Assembly (NCBI GenBank): GCA_016793065.1
Contig: JAEULV010000123.1
Coordinates: forward strand, 1 to 59,498
From: Hyphomicrobiaceae bacterium
Lineage (GTDB): Bacteria > Pseudomonadota > Alphaproteobacteria > Rhizobiales > Ancalomicrobiaceae
DNA length: 59,498 bases
Direction of reading: 5' to 3'
The notes under the pieces are model-generated. The model did no database searches and was not told the DNA's origin. It saw nothing but the letters and a program-made list of their open reading frames with translations. How positions within the stretch are numbered: the stretch's first letter is position 1; the number at the start of each line of letters is the position of its first letter. Positions 51,266-59,498 of the stretch are shown piece after piece. Both the position numbers and the translations under genes were made by a program.

Positions 51266-54200
51266 ATGTCCTTGAGGGTGATGGAGCGCATGATGGCCCA
51301 GTCGACCACGTTCCTGTCTTTCCGGGCGACCGATCAGAACCTGTGGGGGCCGGGCGCGGCCATCGAACTGGGCATCAATACCGGTGATGCGCTGATCTAC
51401 GATCCGGACGAAGTCACCTACGGTTTCGACATAGGCGGTTCGTTTCTCGGCATTTCCGGCGAATTCTATTTCGACTTCAAGTTCGGTCTCTATGCCTATG
51501 CCGAAATCGGCGAGGTCGGGCGGTTCGGCGGCGGCATCGATATTCTGGTCAACGTCGAACACAGCGCCGTGGTCACCGCCGGCGATCAGATCGTCTTCGA
51601 TTTCTCCGACTATACGATCACCAATGCTCAAATCGATTCGCAGGGCTTTTCCGTCGGCCCGAAGGCCGGCATCGATCTGGTGATCGGGGCGCAGCTCGGC
51701 ATTCGCGACATCGAATATGCGCTGTTCGGCGTCGGCGGGTCGGTCGACAATGTCTCGATCATCTCGATCGACGAGAACATCCCGCTGATCTCGGTCGGGC
51801 CTGGCGATCTCGAACTGCCGTTCGATCTTGGCTACGGGCTGGAACTGACGCTGCGGGTGCCGACCGGCGCCGATACCAGCGGCTCCACTTCCGGGTCGGC
51901 TTTCGTCATGGCGGAGGGCGTGTCCGACACGCCGTTCCTGCAGCTCGACGCCGATCTCGACGAGATGTTCACCAGCCTGTTGAAGAAGATCCCGTTCCCG
52001 CCGCTGGGGGCGATCGCCAAGACGCTGGAAGACACGCTGTTCGCGACGTTCGAGTTCGACATCAACGATTACGTGCCGTTCATTCCGAAGGACGTGTTCA
52101 AGATCGAGGCGACGGTGCTGGATATCGGCGCCACCATCGGCACGGCGGTATCGGAGGAAGTGTCGCTCGACTTCTCCACCGGCGACGGCGTCACGCCGGA
52201 TGTGACGGTGGTCCTTGTCTCGGACAATGGCACGGTCGGGGACTTTTCCGACGACATCACCGTCAGCGGCCGGCTTGGCGATGCCAATCTGGGCATTACC
52301 GCGCCGGGCTATGACGGGTTCGGGCCGATCACGGTGTCGGCGACCTATGAGCTAGCCAATCCGCGCTTTGCCCATTCGCTCGGCATCGATCTGGTCGGCG
52401 AATTCACCGTCCAGGCGCTGAAGGCCGTCTCGTCCGGTTCGATCGGCGATCTGCTGGGGCTGACTATCGGACCGCTGCTCGATCTGACCTTCCCGGAGGG
52501 CGAGAACGGCGAGCCGGACGGATTCCGTGTCGGGTTGCTCGACGATCTCTACACCGACGCCTTCGATGTCGCCGGAGGCGCCTTCAACACCGTCTCGGAT
52601 TCCTATGAGATCTTCTACACCAGCACGGTGCCACAGGGCATCGTCAACTATGACGCGCCGGGCGTGGTGCAGCAGCTGATTGCCTACAACGAAACCCGCC
52701 AGATCAACATCGCGGCCTCGAATGCCGCCTTCGCCGACGTCATCGCCGGGCGCATCGCGGCGGTGCGCGATCTGCCGTCGGGCACGTTCAACAACCGGCT
52801 CAATGTGGCCGAGTTCGCCACCTGGCAGTTCGACCAGACCGTCGGCAATGCGAATCTCGAAGGCGGCCGCTCGCTGACCAGCCGCGATGTGGTCAATGTC
52901 GATGCGTTCAATGTCAGCGGCGTGTTCCTGAGCGAACTGACGGCGAGCTACGTAAATTCCTTCGGGCAGTCGCAGCCGTTCAGCGGTCAGATTTCGGCCG
53001 CCTCGGCGCATAGTCTGTCCGGCTACAATTTTCTGATCAACATGCCGCTCCCGTCCGAAATTGACGGATCGGACGCGACCTTTGGCGGCATCGCCCAGGA
53101 TCCGGTACTGATCTATGAATACTCGGGTCGAATCTTCCGCTCGGAGAACTCGGTCAATATTCTCGGCAATAGCCGCGATGACCTGCTCGTCTATTGGGGC
53201 AATGAAGCGCGGTTGCTGGATGGCGGCAGCGAACTGGCCGGGAGCGCCACCGGTGATGTGCTGGTGGCGAATTTCGGCCGCAGCCATGGCCTCGACCGCA
53301 TCGAATGGGACCTGCGCACCAGCGCGGTCGGGCAATCCGGCGCGGCGGTGGATCTCCAGCTCACCCGCGACAATGCCCAGGTGTTCAATGCCAGCGCCCG
53401 CAGTGGCCAGCTGGAGCGAACCGGCTACCAGAATGCCGCCAACAACGCGACCGGCATCGAGCTGGCCAATGGCGTCACCAATGGCCTGATCCGCACTGCC
53501 GTCGGCGCGTTCAATGTCAGCGGCACCCATGTGCTGCGTCTCAGCATCGAAGATACGGCCAATGGCGCCTCGACCTTCCTGGTGCGGGTGATCAACAGCG
53601 CCGGCAATGTGGTGGTCGGCTCCGAGCGCAGCATCACCACCAACGAGACCCCGGCCGGCGGCACCGGCGGCTACTCGGAAGTGGCCATCTATGGCGTTCA
53701 GCTGAATTTCGGCGATCGCATCGAGATCGTCACCACGCGCGGCGGGGCGACCGGCGTCGATGCCGAGGCGGCGCGGATTTCCAATATCCGCCTGCACGAA
53801 CAGCACAATGTGTCGTTCCGCAATATTGAAAGCTTCATGCTGCAGACATCGCAGCTCGACGACATCATCTTCACGTCGAGCTTCCGCGACGGAATTGTTT
53901 TCGGGGACGGCAACGATACGCTGTTCCTCACCGCCGACCGCCATGAAGAAGTCATGGACATGGGGTTGAGCGACTCGGTCGTGTTCAGCGACAATGATAT
54001 TGCCTTGGTGGAAATGAAGACTGCCCAACAGGTCGGCAGTTCGGTGTCGGTGGTTGACCGGGTTTACTTCCAGGCCGGCGTCGATGAAGCGATCATGCGC
54101 AACCTGTCATCGGTGGGCGCACGCTGGCAGGCGAAGACGCCGGATCCGGCGACAGGCCTCGGGGTCTTCACCTCGGCGCTGATCGGGTTCGATGTCACCT

Positions 54201-57200
54201 CCGATACCGATCTGTTCGCCTTGCTCGGCGGTCTGAGGCAACTTTGGGAAGACCCGATCCGACACGTCCGCCGAGAGGATTTGCCCCAGTCCAATCTGCC
54301 GGGCAATTACATCGAGATCAGCGTCCAGGACGGCGCGCCGCGCATGTCGACCATCCTGGTCAATGTCGAGGCCGTAAGCTTCCAGGGGTCCGATACCGGC
54401 AATGACTTCGCGGCCTATTTCGGCGGCACCACCTATGACGGCGGCGCGAGCCTTCGCGATACGTTTGCCGCCGACTTTTCCCATTACACGCTGCCGGCCG
54501 GCGTCACGACCGGCATTTCGCTCAGCGGCTTCAACGATCAGGGCCTCCCGAACCTGTTCACCGCCCGGTTTAATCTCGGCCCGGCGATTTTCCGCTATGA
54601 CGAGGATATCCGCTTCGCCAACGGAACCGATGTCCGCACCAGCGAGATCAAGGGGTTCGAGCGGCTGATCGTCATCGGCACGGCGTTCGGCGATGTGCTG
54701 CAGGGCGGCGCGTTCAGCGATACGCTTTATGGCGGCGATGGCGCCGACATCCTGGTCGGCGGCGGCTCGTTCAACATCGGCGTCCTGGCTGGCTTGCAGT
54801 TCGGGCAGGCCAATACGCTCGACGGCGGCGCCGGCGCCGATACCTATTATTCCGACGGCAGCGAGCGCAGCAATATTTCCTCCGACAGCGAGGACCGGCT
54901 GATCTTCGGCGGCGGCTTCCTGGAAGCCATCGCGCCGACGTACGGCCTGACGCTGCAAGGCCTGCGGCAGACGTTCAAGTACATGGGCGGGGTGCTGCCC
55001 AACGTTACCTATGCGGCGACCGACAGCTCGGCGACGCTGCTGACCGCGCTCGACCAGTTCAATGCCGGGCTGTTCGGCCGCGATTTCACCTTCGAAGCGG
55101 TCGGCGGGCTCGGCGCCTTCGTGTCGGGCGCCGTGCGCACCAACCTGACCGGTCTCAACGCCACCGATGACCTGTTCATCGCCGATGGCGGCGGGTCCTA
55201 TATCGGCGGCGAGCGGGCGGGCGACCGCGACACATTCGTGGCCGATTTCACGGCGCAGACCTACGGCATCAGCTGGAATGTCGAGGATCAGGCGGCGGGA
55301 GCGCGCCTGTCGAACGGCATCTTCGTCGCCGGGATCGACCGGGTGATCCTGCGGCTCGGCAGCGGCGCCGATATCGTCTCGGGCGGCGACGGCGACGATG
55401 TGATCCATGGCGGCGGCGGTTCGGACATGCTGCGCGGCGGCGGCGCCACGGGCCAGGACCTGCTGTTCGGCGGCAGCGGCGCCGATCTCTTCGCCTGGAT
55501 GGCGGGCGACGGCACGGCGGTCATCGACGGCGGCAGCGATGTCGGCGATACGCAGAACGCGGTGACCGACCGACTGGTGGTGTCGGCGGTCGACGAGGCC
55601 GGCAATGCCCTGACACCGGGAACCGGGCTCGGCTTCAACATCTATTTCGGCGGCACCGGACCCTATGTCAGTCCGACGCCGGCGACGGCCGCATCGACGC
55701 AGAATGTGCTGGAGACGATCTATTTCGGTCTCGACGACAACGAACAGCTTCGCATCTATAACGGTACATCCTATGTGACGACCACGGGCGTCGAGTCGGT
55801 GGATGTGTTCGGCTCGGGGGCCGAGGATGATCTGATCGTCTACCAGAACGGCACCTATTACGACGGCGGCGACCGCGCCGGCGATGCCGACATCTTCATT
55901 GCCCGGCTCGATGCCGAGACCGACGACCTGACGATCCGCGCCCGCGCCGGCGATGACCGCGCCTCCAGCGACGAGATCTTCGCCGATATCGGCAATGGCA
56001 CCACCATCGGCAATTTCGAACGGCTCCTGGTGCGCGCCGGCTCGGGCGACGACCGGCTGTTCGGCGGCGACCTCGCCGATCTGCTCGACGGCGGCGACGG
56101 CGACGACATCCTCGTCGGCGGGCTTGGCAACGACCAGCTGTTCGGCGGCACCGGACGCGATCTGATGTTCTACAGCGCCGGCCAGGACTTCCTGATCGGC
56201 GGGGCCGACGTCGACACGCTGGAAATGGGGGCCATCCCCTTTGGTTTCCTGCAGGTGACGGGCCTCGACACCACCAACAACAACGCTATCGCGTTCAATG
56301 CCGCCGTGGATGACTGCAACTCCGTCGCCACAACGCGGGCCGAGCTCAGCCCGCTGTTCAATGGCATCGCGCTCACCACCCGCTGGATCATATCGGGTCA
56401 GTTCAACACCGCCGTGGCGCATGAGGAGATCGAGCGGGTCGTCATCTCGGCCGAGGGCGACCGCGATATCCTGATTTCCGGCACGATGGGCGGCATCCTT
56501 TCGGGCGACGGCGGCAATGACGTGCTGATCGGGCTTGGCGGCACCGATGTGCTGGTGGGCGGCGACGGGCTCGACCGCTACGCCTTCGGCGGCAACTGGG
56601 GCCAGGACATCATCGCCGGCGAATATTCCGGCACGGGTGAAATCCATTTCTTCGGCTGGACGCGGGCGCAGATCACCTTCGCGCTCGATGCCCCCGGCGG
56701 CGACGACCTGCGGATCACCAGCAACAACGGCCAGTCGGTGGTTTTCATCGACTATTTCGCCAATGCGGCCAATGGCCTGAATTATACGTTCGCGTTTGAC
56801 GACCAGTCCGGCACCATCGACCTGACGACGCTCGGCGCCGTCAGCGGCGGCGTGATCACCACCGGGCAGGTGTATTTCGGCACGCCGGAAGGCGACCAGA
56901 TGCAGGACGGTACCTCTGGCGCCGACAGCTATTTCGCCGGGGAAGACGACGACCTGATCGTCGGCAATGCCGGCCCCGACATCCTCAGCGGCGGGCTCGG
57001 CAAGGACGTCGTGGTGTTCAGCGGGTCGCCGGTGACGTCGGTCGACGCGGCCGGCATCACGGTGAACCTGGCGACCGGCTTCGGGCTCGGCGGCGATGCG
57101 CAGGGCGACGTGTTCATCTCGATCGAGGACATCGTCGGCTCGGGCGGGCGCGACGTGCTGACCGGCAGCGTCGATGCGAATGCGCTGGTGGGCGGCGACG

Positions 57201-59498
57201 GCAACGACACGATCGCCGGCGCGGACGGGCGCGATTTCCTCGTCGGCGATGCCGGCGACGACAGCATTTCCGGCGATGCCGGCGACGACATGGTGGTCGG
57301 CGGCAGCGGTAACGACACGTTGCGCGGCGGGTTCGGCGACGACTTCCTCGCCGGCGATACCGGCAATGACCAGATCTTCGGCGGCGACGACAATGGCGAG
57401 GACATCGCGGTCGGCGGCGACGGATCGGATACGGTCCAGCTCGGTGCCGGCAACGACACCTATATGATCGCCGCGACCGAAACCGGCGTCATCGCCGATG
57501 CCGGCCTCGACACCGTCGACGGCGGCGCCGATAGCGACACGATCGATGCCTCGAATTTCCAGGCCTCGGTGGTGATCACGCTCGGCGGCCCGTTCGACCA
57601 GGCGCAGAGCGTGGCGTCCAGCGGCGCCAACAACACCACGCCGGCCGGCGTCTTCACGACGCTTGCCAATCTCACCGGGTTCGAGCATGCGGTCGGGTCC
57701 GGCTTTGCCGATACGGTCGTCGGCAATTCGGTTGCCAACCGGCTGTTCGGCGAGGGCGGGCATGATCGGCTTATCGGCCATGGCGGCGCCGACACGATCG
57801 ACGGCGGCGGCGGGGTCGACACGGTCGACTACAGCTCCGAGGGCGGCGGTCGCCGCGTGGTTGTCGACCTCCAGGCCGGAACGGCGGTCGACACGGCCGG
57901 CAATACCGACACGCTGATCAATATCGAGCGCATCGTCGGCTCGAACGCGGTGAGCATCGGACTTGAGGGCGACGATCTTTACGGCAATGCCGGCGACAAC
58001 ATCTTCGTCGGCAACAAGGGCATCGACGTCGACCTGATCGACGGGCGCGGCGGCATCGACACGGTGGACTACAGCGCCGAGGCCGACACCCAGAACTACA
58101 TTCCCAACACCACGACGCCGAGCGCCGGCGGCGTCGGCGTCGTGGTCGACCTGTCGGTGGTGGGCAGTTTCTCGGTGCCGAACGCCACCGACACGTCGGG
58201 TCACGGCGACCTGCTGGTCAGCATCGAGAATGTCATCGGCTCGATCCGGGCGGATACGATCACCGGCGGCGGCGAGGACAACCTGTTCGTCGGCGGCGAC
58301 GGCGCCGATACGCTGAATGGCGGCGGCGGCTTCGATACGCTGGACTACGGCGGGGAAGTCGGGGCGCTCGGCGTGATCGTCAACGAGCTGTCGCCGTTCC
58401 TGGGGCGCGACACCTTCGGCGACACCGACACGCTGTCGGGCTTCGAACGCATCATCGGCACCGCGCGGGCGGACCAGATGATCGTGGTCGGCAATACCGA
58501 ACGCGAGCTGATCGGCGCCGACGGCGATGATCACCTGCAGGTCATCGGCCTGTCCGACAACAACCGGCTGTTCGGCGGCGAGGGCAACGACACGCTGATC
58601 GGCGGCGAGGGGGCCGATTATCTGTTCGGCGGCGCCGGCGCCAATACCGCCACCGGCGGTGGCGGCAATGACGTCTATCTGTCGTCTGGCGGCACGGACG
58701 TCTTCAACGGCGGCACCGGCATCAACGAGATGAACTTCGACCTCATGGCCAGCGCCGTGTCGGTCGATCTCGAACTCGGCATCGCCCTGACCAGCGGGAC
58801 GTCGAGCGCGTTCGTCGGGACCCAGCGCAGCATCGTGACCTATACCGATGTGGACAACATCAGGGGCTCGCGGTTCGACGACTATCTCGACGGCGATGCG
58901 GGAGCCAACCGCATCGATGCGGGGGCCGGCAATGACTCGGTTTACGGCAGCGACGGCATCGATACGCTTATCGGCGGCTCCGGCCATGACACGCTCAACT
59001 ATGGCGACGGCGGTGCGGGCGTGCGCATCGATCTGCGGATGGGCGCGGGCAATGCCACCGACGGCTTCGGCAATGTCGAGACGGTGACGGAATTCGAGCG
59101 GTTCGTCACCAGCATCTTCACCGACACGCTGACCGGCGACAACGGCGCGCAGACCTTCGTCCTGTTCGGCGGCGATGACGTTGTCGATGGCGGCGGCGGC
59201 AACGACATCGCCGATTTCGGCCTGCTTGAGGTGAGCGGCAGCTTCAGCCTCACCTTCAATTCCACGACGGGCATCATCGGCGGTACGATGACCACCACCG
59301 CAGGGACGGTCAGCCTTACCGGCATCGAACATTTCATCGGAACGTCAGGCACCTTCGACGACATGCTGGGTGGAGCCGGCAACGAGACATTCACCGGCAA
59401 TGCCGGCGTCGACGTCGACCTGATCAATGGCGGCGGCGGCATCGATACCGTCGACTACAGCTTCGAGGCAGGGACCCAGGCGGTCACGGTCAATCTCG
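51266..59498 (+). CDS. giant RTX (hemolysin-type calcium-binding repeat) protein, 5' part
   Basis: Open to the window end, at least 2,744 aa. There is no N-terminal signal peptide, as expected of type I secretion substrates. Residues 1 to about 1100 are beta-rich, repetitive and without RTX motifs. From about residue 1150 onward there are many clusters of GGxGxDxUx nonapeptides (for example GGDGADILVGGG near 1157, GGDGDDILVGGLGNDQLFGG near 1610, GEGNDTLIGGEGADYLFGG near 2440), separated by spacers with DTVDYS and similar. These bind calcium outside the cell. It is probably an adhesin, surface-layer or matrix protein. ATGs at 51281, 51290 and 51293 are alternative starts. Confidence 0.9.
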   Translation, partial: MSLRVMERMMAQSTTFLSFRATDQNLWGPGAAIELGINTGDALIYDPDEVTYGFDIGGSFLGISGEFYFDFKFGLYAYAEIGEVGRFGGGIDILVNVEHSAVVTAGDQIVFDFSDYTITNAQIDSQGFSVGPKAGIDLVIGAQLGIRDIEYALFGVGGSVDNVSIISIDENIPLISVGPGDLELPFDLGYGLELTLRVPTGADTSGSTSGSAFVMAEGVSDTPFLQLDADLDEMFTSLLKKIPFPPLGAIAKTLEDTLFATFEFDINDYVPFIPKDVFKIEATVLDIGATIGTAVSEEVSLDFSTGDGVTPDVTVVLVSDNGTVGDFSDDITVSGRLGDANLGITAPGYDGFGPITVSATYELANPRFAHSLGIDLVGEFTVQALKAVSSGSIGDLLGLTIGPLLDLTFPEGENGEPDGFRVGLLDDLYTDAFDVAGGAFNTVSDSYEIFYTSTVPQGIVNYDAPGVVQQLIAYNETRQINIAASNAAFADVIAGRIAAVRDLPSGTFNNRLNVAEFATWQFDQTVGNANLEGGRSLTSRDVVNVDAFNVSGVFLSELTASYVNSFGQSQPFSGQISAASAHSLSGYNFLINMPLPSEIDGSDATFGGIAQDPVLIYEYSGRIFRSENSVNILGNSRDDLLVYWGNEARLLDGGSELAGSATGDVLVANFGRSHGLDRIEWDLRTSAVGQSGAAVDLQLTRDNAQVFNASARSGQLERTGYQNAANNATGIELANGVTNGLIRTAVGAFNVSGTHVLRLSIEDTANGASTFLVRVINSAGNVVVGSERSITTNETPAGGTGGYSEVAIYGVQLNFGDRIEIVTTRGGATGVDAEAARISNIRLHEQHNVSFRNIESFMLQTSQLDDIIFTSSFRDGIVFGDGNDTLFLTADRHEEVMDMGLSDSVVFSDNDIALVEMKTAQQVGSSVSVVDRVYFQAGVDEAIMRNLSSVGARWQAKTPDPATGLGVFTSALIGFDVTSDTDLFALLGGLRQLWEDPIRHVRREDLPQSNLPGNYIEISVQDGAPRMSTILVNVEAVSFQGSDTGNDFAAYFGGTTYDGGASLRDTFAADFSHYTLPAGVTTGISLSGFNDQGLPNLFTARFNLGPAIFRYDEDIRFANGTDVRTSEIKGFERLIVIGTAFGDVLQGGAFSDTLYGGDGADILVGGGSFNIGVLAGLQFGQANTLDGGAGADTYYSDGSERSNISSDSEDRLIFGGGFLEAIAPTYGLTLQGLRQTFKYMGGVLPNVTYAATDSSATLLTALDQFNAGLFGRDFTFEAVGGLGAFVSGAVRTNLTGLNATDDLFIADGGGSYIGGERAGDRDTFVADFTAQTYGISWNVEDQAAGARLSNGIFVAGIDRVILRLGSGADIVSGGDGDDVIHGGGGSDMLRGGGATGQDLLFGGSGADLFAWMAGDGTAVIDGGSDVGDTQNAVTDRLVVSAVDEAGNALTPGTGLGFNIYFGGTGPYVSPTPATAASTQNVLETIYFGLDDNEQLRIYNGTSYVTTTGVESVDVFGSGAEDDLIVYQNGTYYDGGDRAGDADIFIARLDAETDDLTIRARAGDDRASSDEIFADIGNGTTIGNFERLLVRAGSGDDRLFGGDLADLLDGGDGDDILVGGLGNDQLFGGTGRDLMFYSAGQDFLIGGADVDTLEMGAIPFGFLQVTGLDTTNNNAIAFNAAVDDCNSVATTRAELSPLFNGIALTTRWIISGQFNTAVAHEEIERVVISAEGDRDILISGTMGGILSGDGGNDVLIGLGGTDVLVGGDGLDRYAFGGNWGQDIIAGEYSGTGEIHFFGWTRAQITFALDAPGGDDLRITSNNGQSVVFIDYFANAANGLNYTFAFDDQSGTIDLTTLGAVSGGVITTGQVYFGTPEGDQMQDGTSGADSYFAGEDDDLIVGNAGPDILSGGLGKDVVVFSGSPVTSVDAAGITVNLATGFGLGGDAQGDVFISIEDIVGSGGRDVLTGSVDANALVGGDGNDTIAGADGRDFLVGDAGDDSISGDAGDDMVVGGSGNDTLRGGFGDDFLAGDTGNDQIFGGDDNGEDIAVGGDGSDTVQLGAGNDTYMIAATETGVIADAGLDTVDGGADSDTIDASNFQASVVITLGGPFDQAQSVASSGANNTTPAGVFTTLANLTGFEHAVGSGFADTVVGNSVANRLFGEGGHDRLIGHGGADTIDGGGGVDTVDYSSEGGGRRVVVDLQAGTAVDTAGNTDTLINIERIVGSNAVSIGLEGDDLYGNAGDNIFVGNKGIDVDLIDGRGGIDTVDYSAEADTQNYIPNTTTPSAGGVGVVVDLSVVGSFSVPNATDTSGHGDLLVSIENVIGSIRADTITGGGEDNLFVGGDGADTLNGGGGFDTLDYGGEVGALGVIVNELSPFLGRDTFGDTDTLSGFERIIGTARADQMIVVGNTERELIGADGDDHLQVIGLSDNNRLFGGEGNDTLIGGEGADYLFGGAGANTATGGGGNDVYLSSGGTDVFNGGTGINEMNFDLMASAVSVDLELGIALTSGTSSAFVGTQRSIVTYTDVDNIRGSRFDDYLDGDAGANRIDAGAGNDSVYGSDGIDTLIGGSGHDTLNYGDGGAGVRIDLRMGAGNATDGFGNVETVTEFERFVTSIFTDTLTGDNGAQTFVLFGGDDVVDGGGGNDIADFGLLEVSGSFSLTFNSTTGIIGGTMTTTAGTVSLTGIEHFIGTSGTFDDMLGGAGNETFTGNAGVDVDLINGGGGIDTVDYSFEAGTQAVTVNL

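Noticed and set aside
54107..59332. 1,741-codon minus-strand frame opposite the RTX gene
   Set aside because: The plus strand encodes clear RTX repeats in one continuous frame. The minus frame follows from the repeat's codon bias.
1..59498. CRISPR arrays, rRNA genes, IS elements
   Set aside because: I saw no regularly spaced direct repeats with unique spacers, no rRNA sequence, and no transposase other than MuA.

Overview
The window is high-GC alphaproteobacterial DNA, most likely Hyphomicrobiales (Rhizobiales). The indicators are the host order rpsF-rpsR-DUF2232-rplI, the FdsB/FdsA soluble NAD formate dehydrogenase, and an FeS-cluster prokaryotic (6-4) photolyase. This placement is inference from gene content and order.

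Host left flank (1-6689): the 3' end of fdsB and a complete fdsA, then rpsF, rpsR, a DUF2232 membrane protein, rplI with a terminator, and a tRNA-Ser(GCT). Next comes the first 77 codons of a photolyase gene, cut off at 6689.

Prophage (6690-49470, 42,781 bp): a complete-looking transposable Mu-like phage. Its ends can be placed to the base. It starts TGTAACC and ends GCTACA, is bordered by a 5-bp direct repeat CCGGC, and the photolyase reading frame resumes in register at 49471. In order it carries: a left-end transposase/phased-repeat region; a lipoprotein cargo gene; an S24 repressor divergent from a Ner-like regulator; a ParB-like protein; MuA and MuB; a long early run of small genes (including Gam, a DnaA domain-IV-like protein, an ASCH-like protein, DUF2786, GemA and an MT-A70 methylase); and a Mor-like activator. 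An AT-richer two-gene cassette on the opposite strand follows. The lysis genes are an M15 endolysin, an SH3-like protein, a holin candidate and Rz/Rz1-like spanins. The Mu-type head genes run from gp26/27/28/29/30 to the protease/scaffold and major capsid. The tail is siphovirus-type: tube protein, frameshifted assembly chaperone, tape measure with an embedded M15-like peptidase, NlpC/P60, a J-like tip protein and two Gly-rich fibre/adhesin proteins. No sheath, baseplate or contractile gene was found. A D12 DNA adenine methylase sits at the right end.

Host right flank (49471-59498): the remaining 447 codons of the photolyase, then an intergenic gap, then the first >2,700 codons of a giant RTX-repeat protein that runs off the window.

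Most interesting items: (i) the minus-strand pair 20551-22010, a 4-TM protein translationally coupled to a soluble ~325-aa protein of unknown family, which is the best candidate for an undescribed exclusion/defence module; (ii) an identical 27-bp element with an 18-bp dyad ahead of both the lysis and the protease/capsid operons, a likely late-gene switch for the Mor-like activator; (iii) a six-copy 10-bp-phased GCGGGAA-type array next to the left end; (iv) the MuF protein with a C-terminal toxin-like domain; and (v) clean interruption of the photolyase gene.
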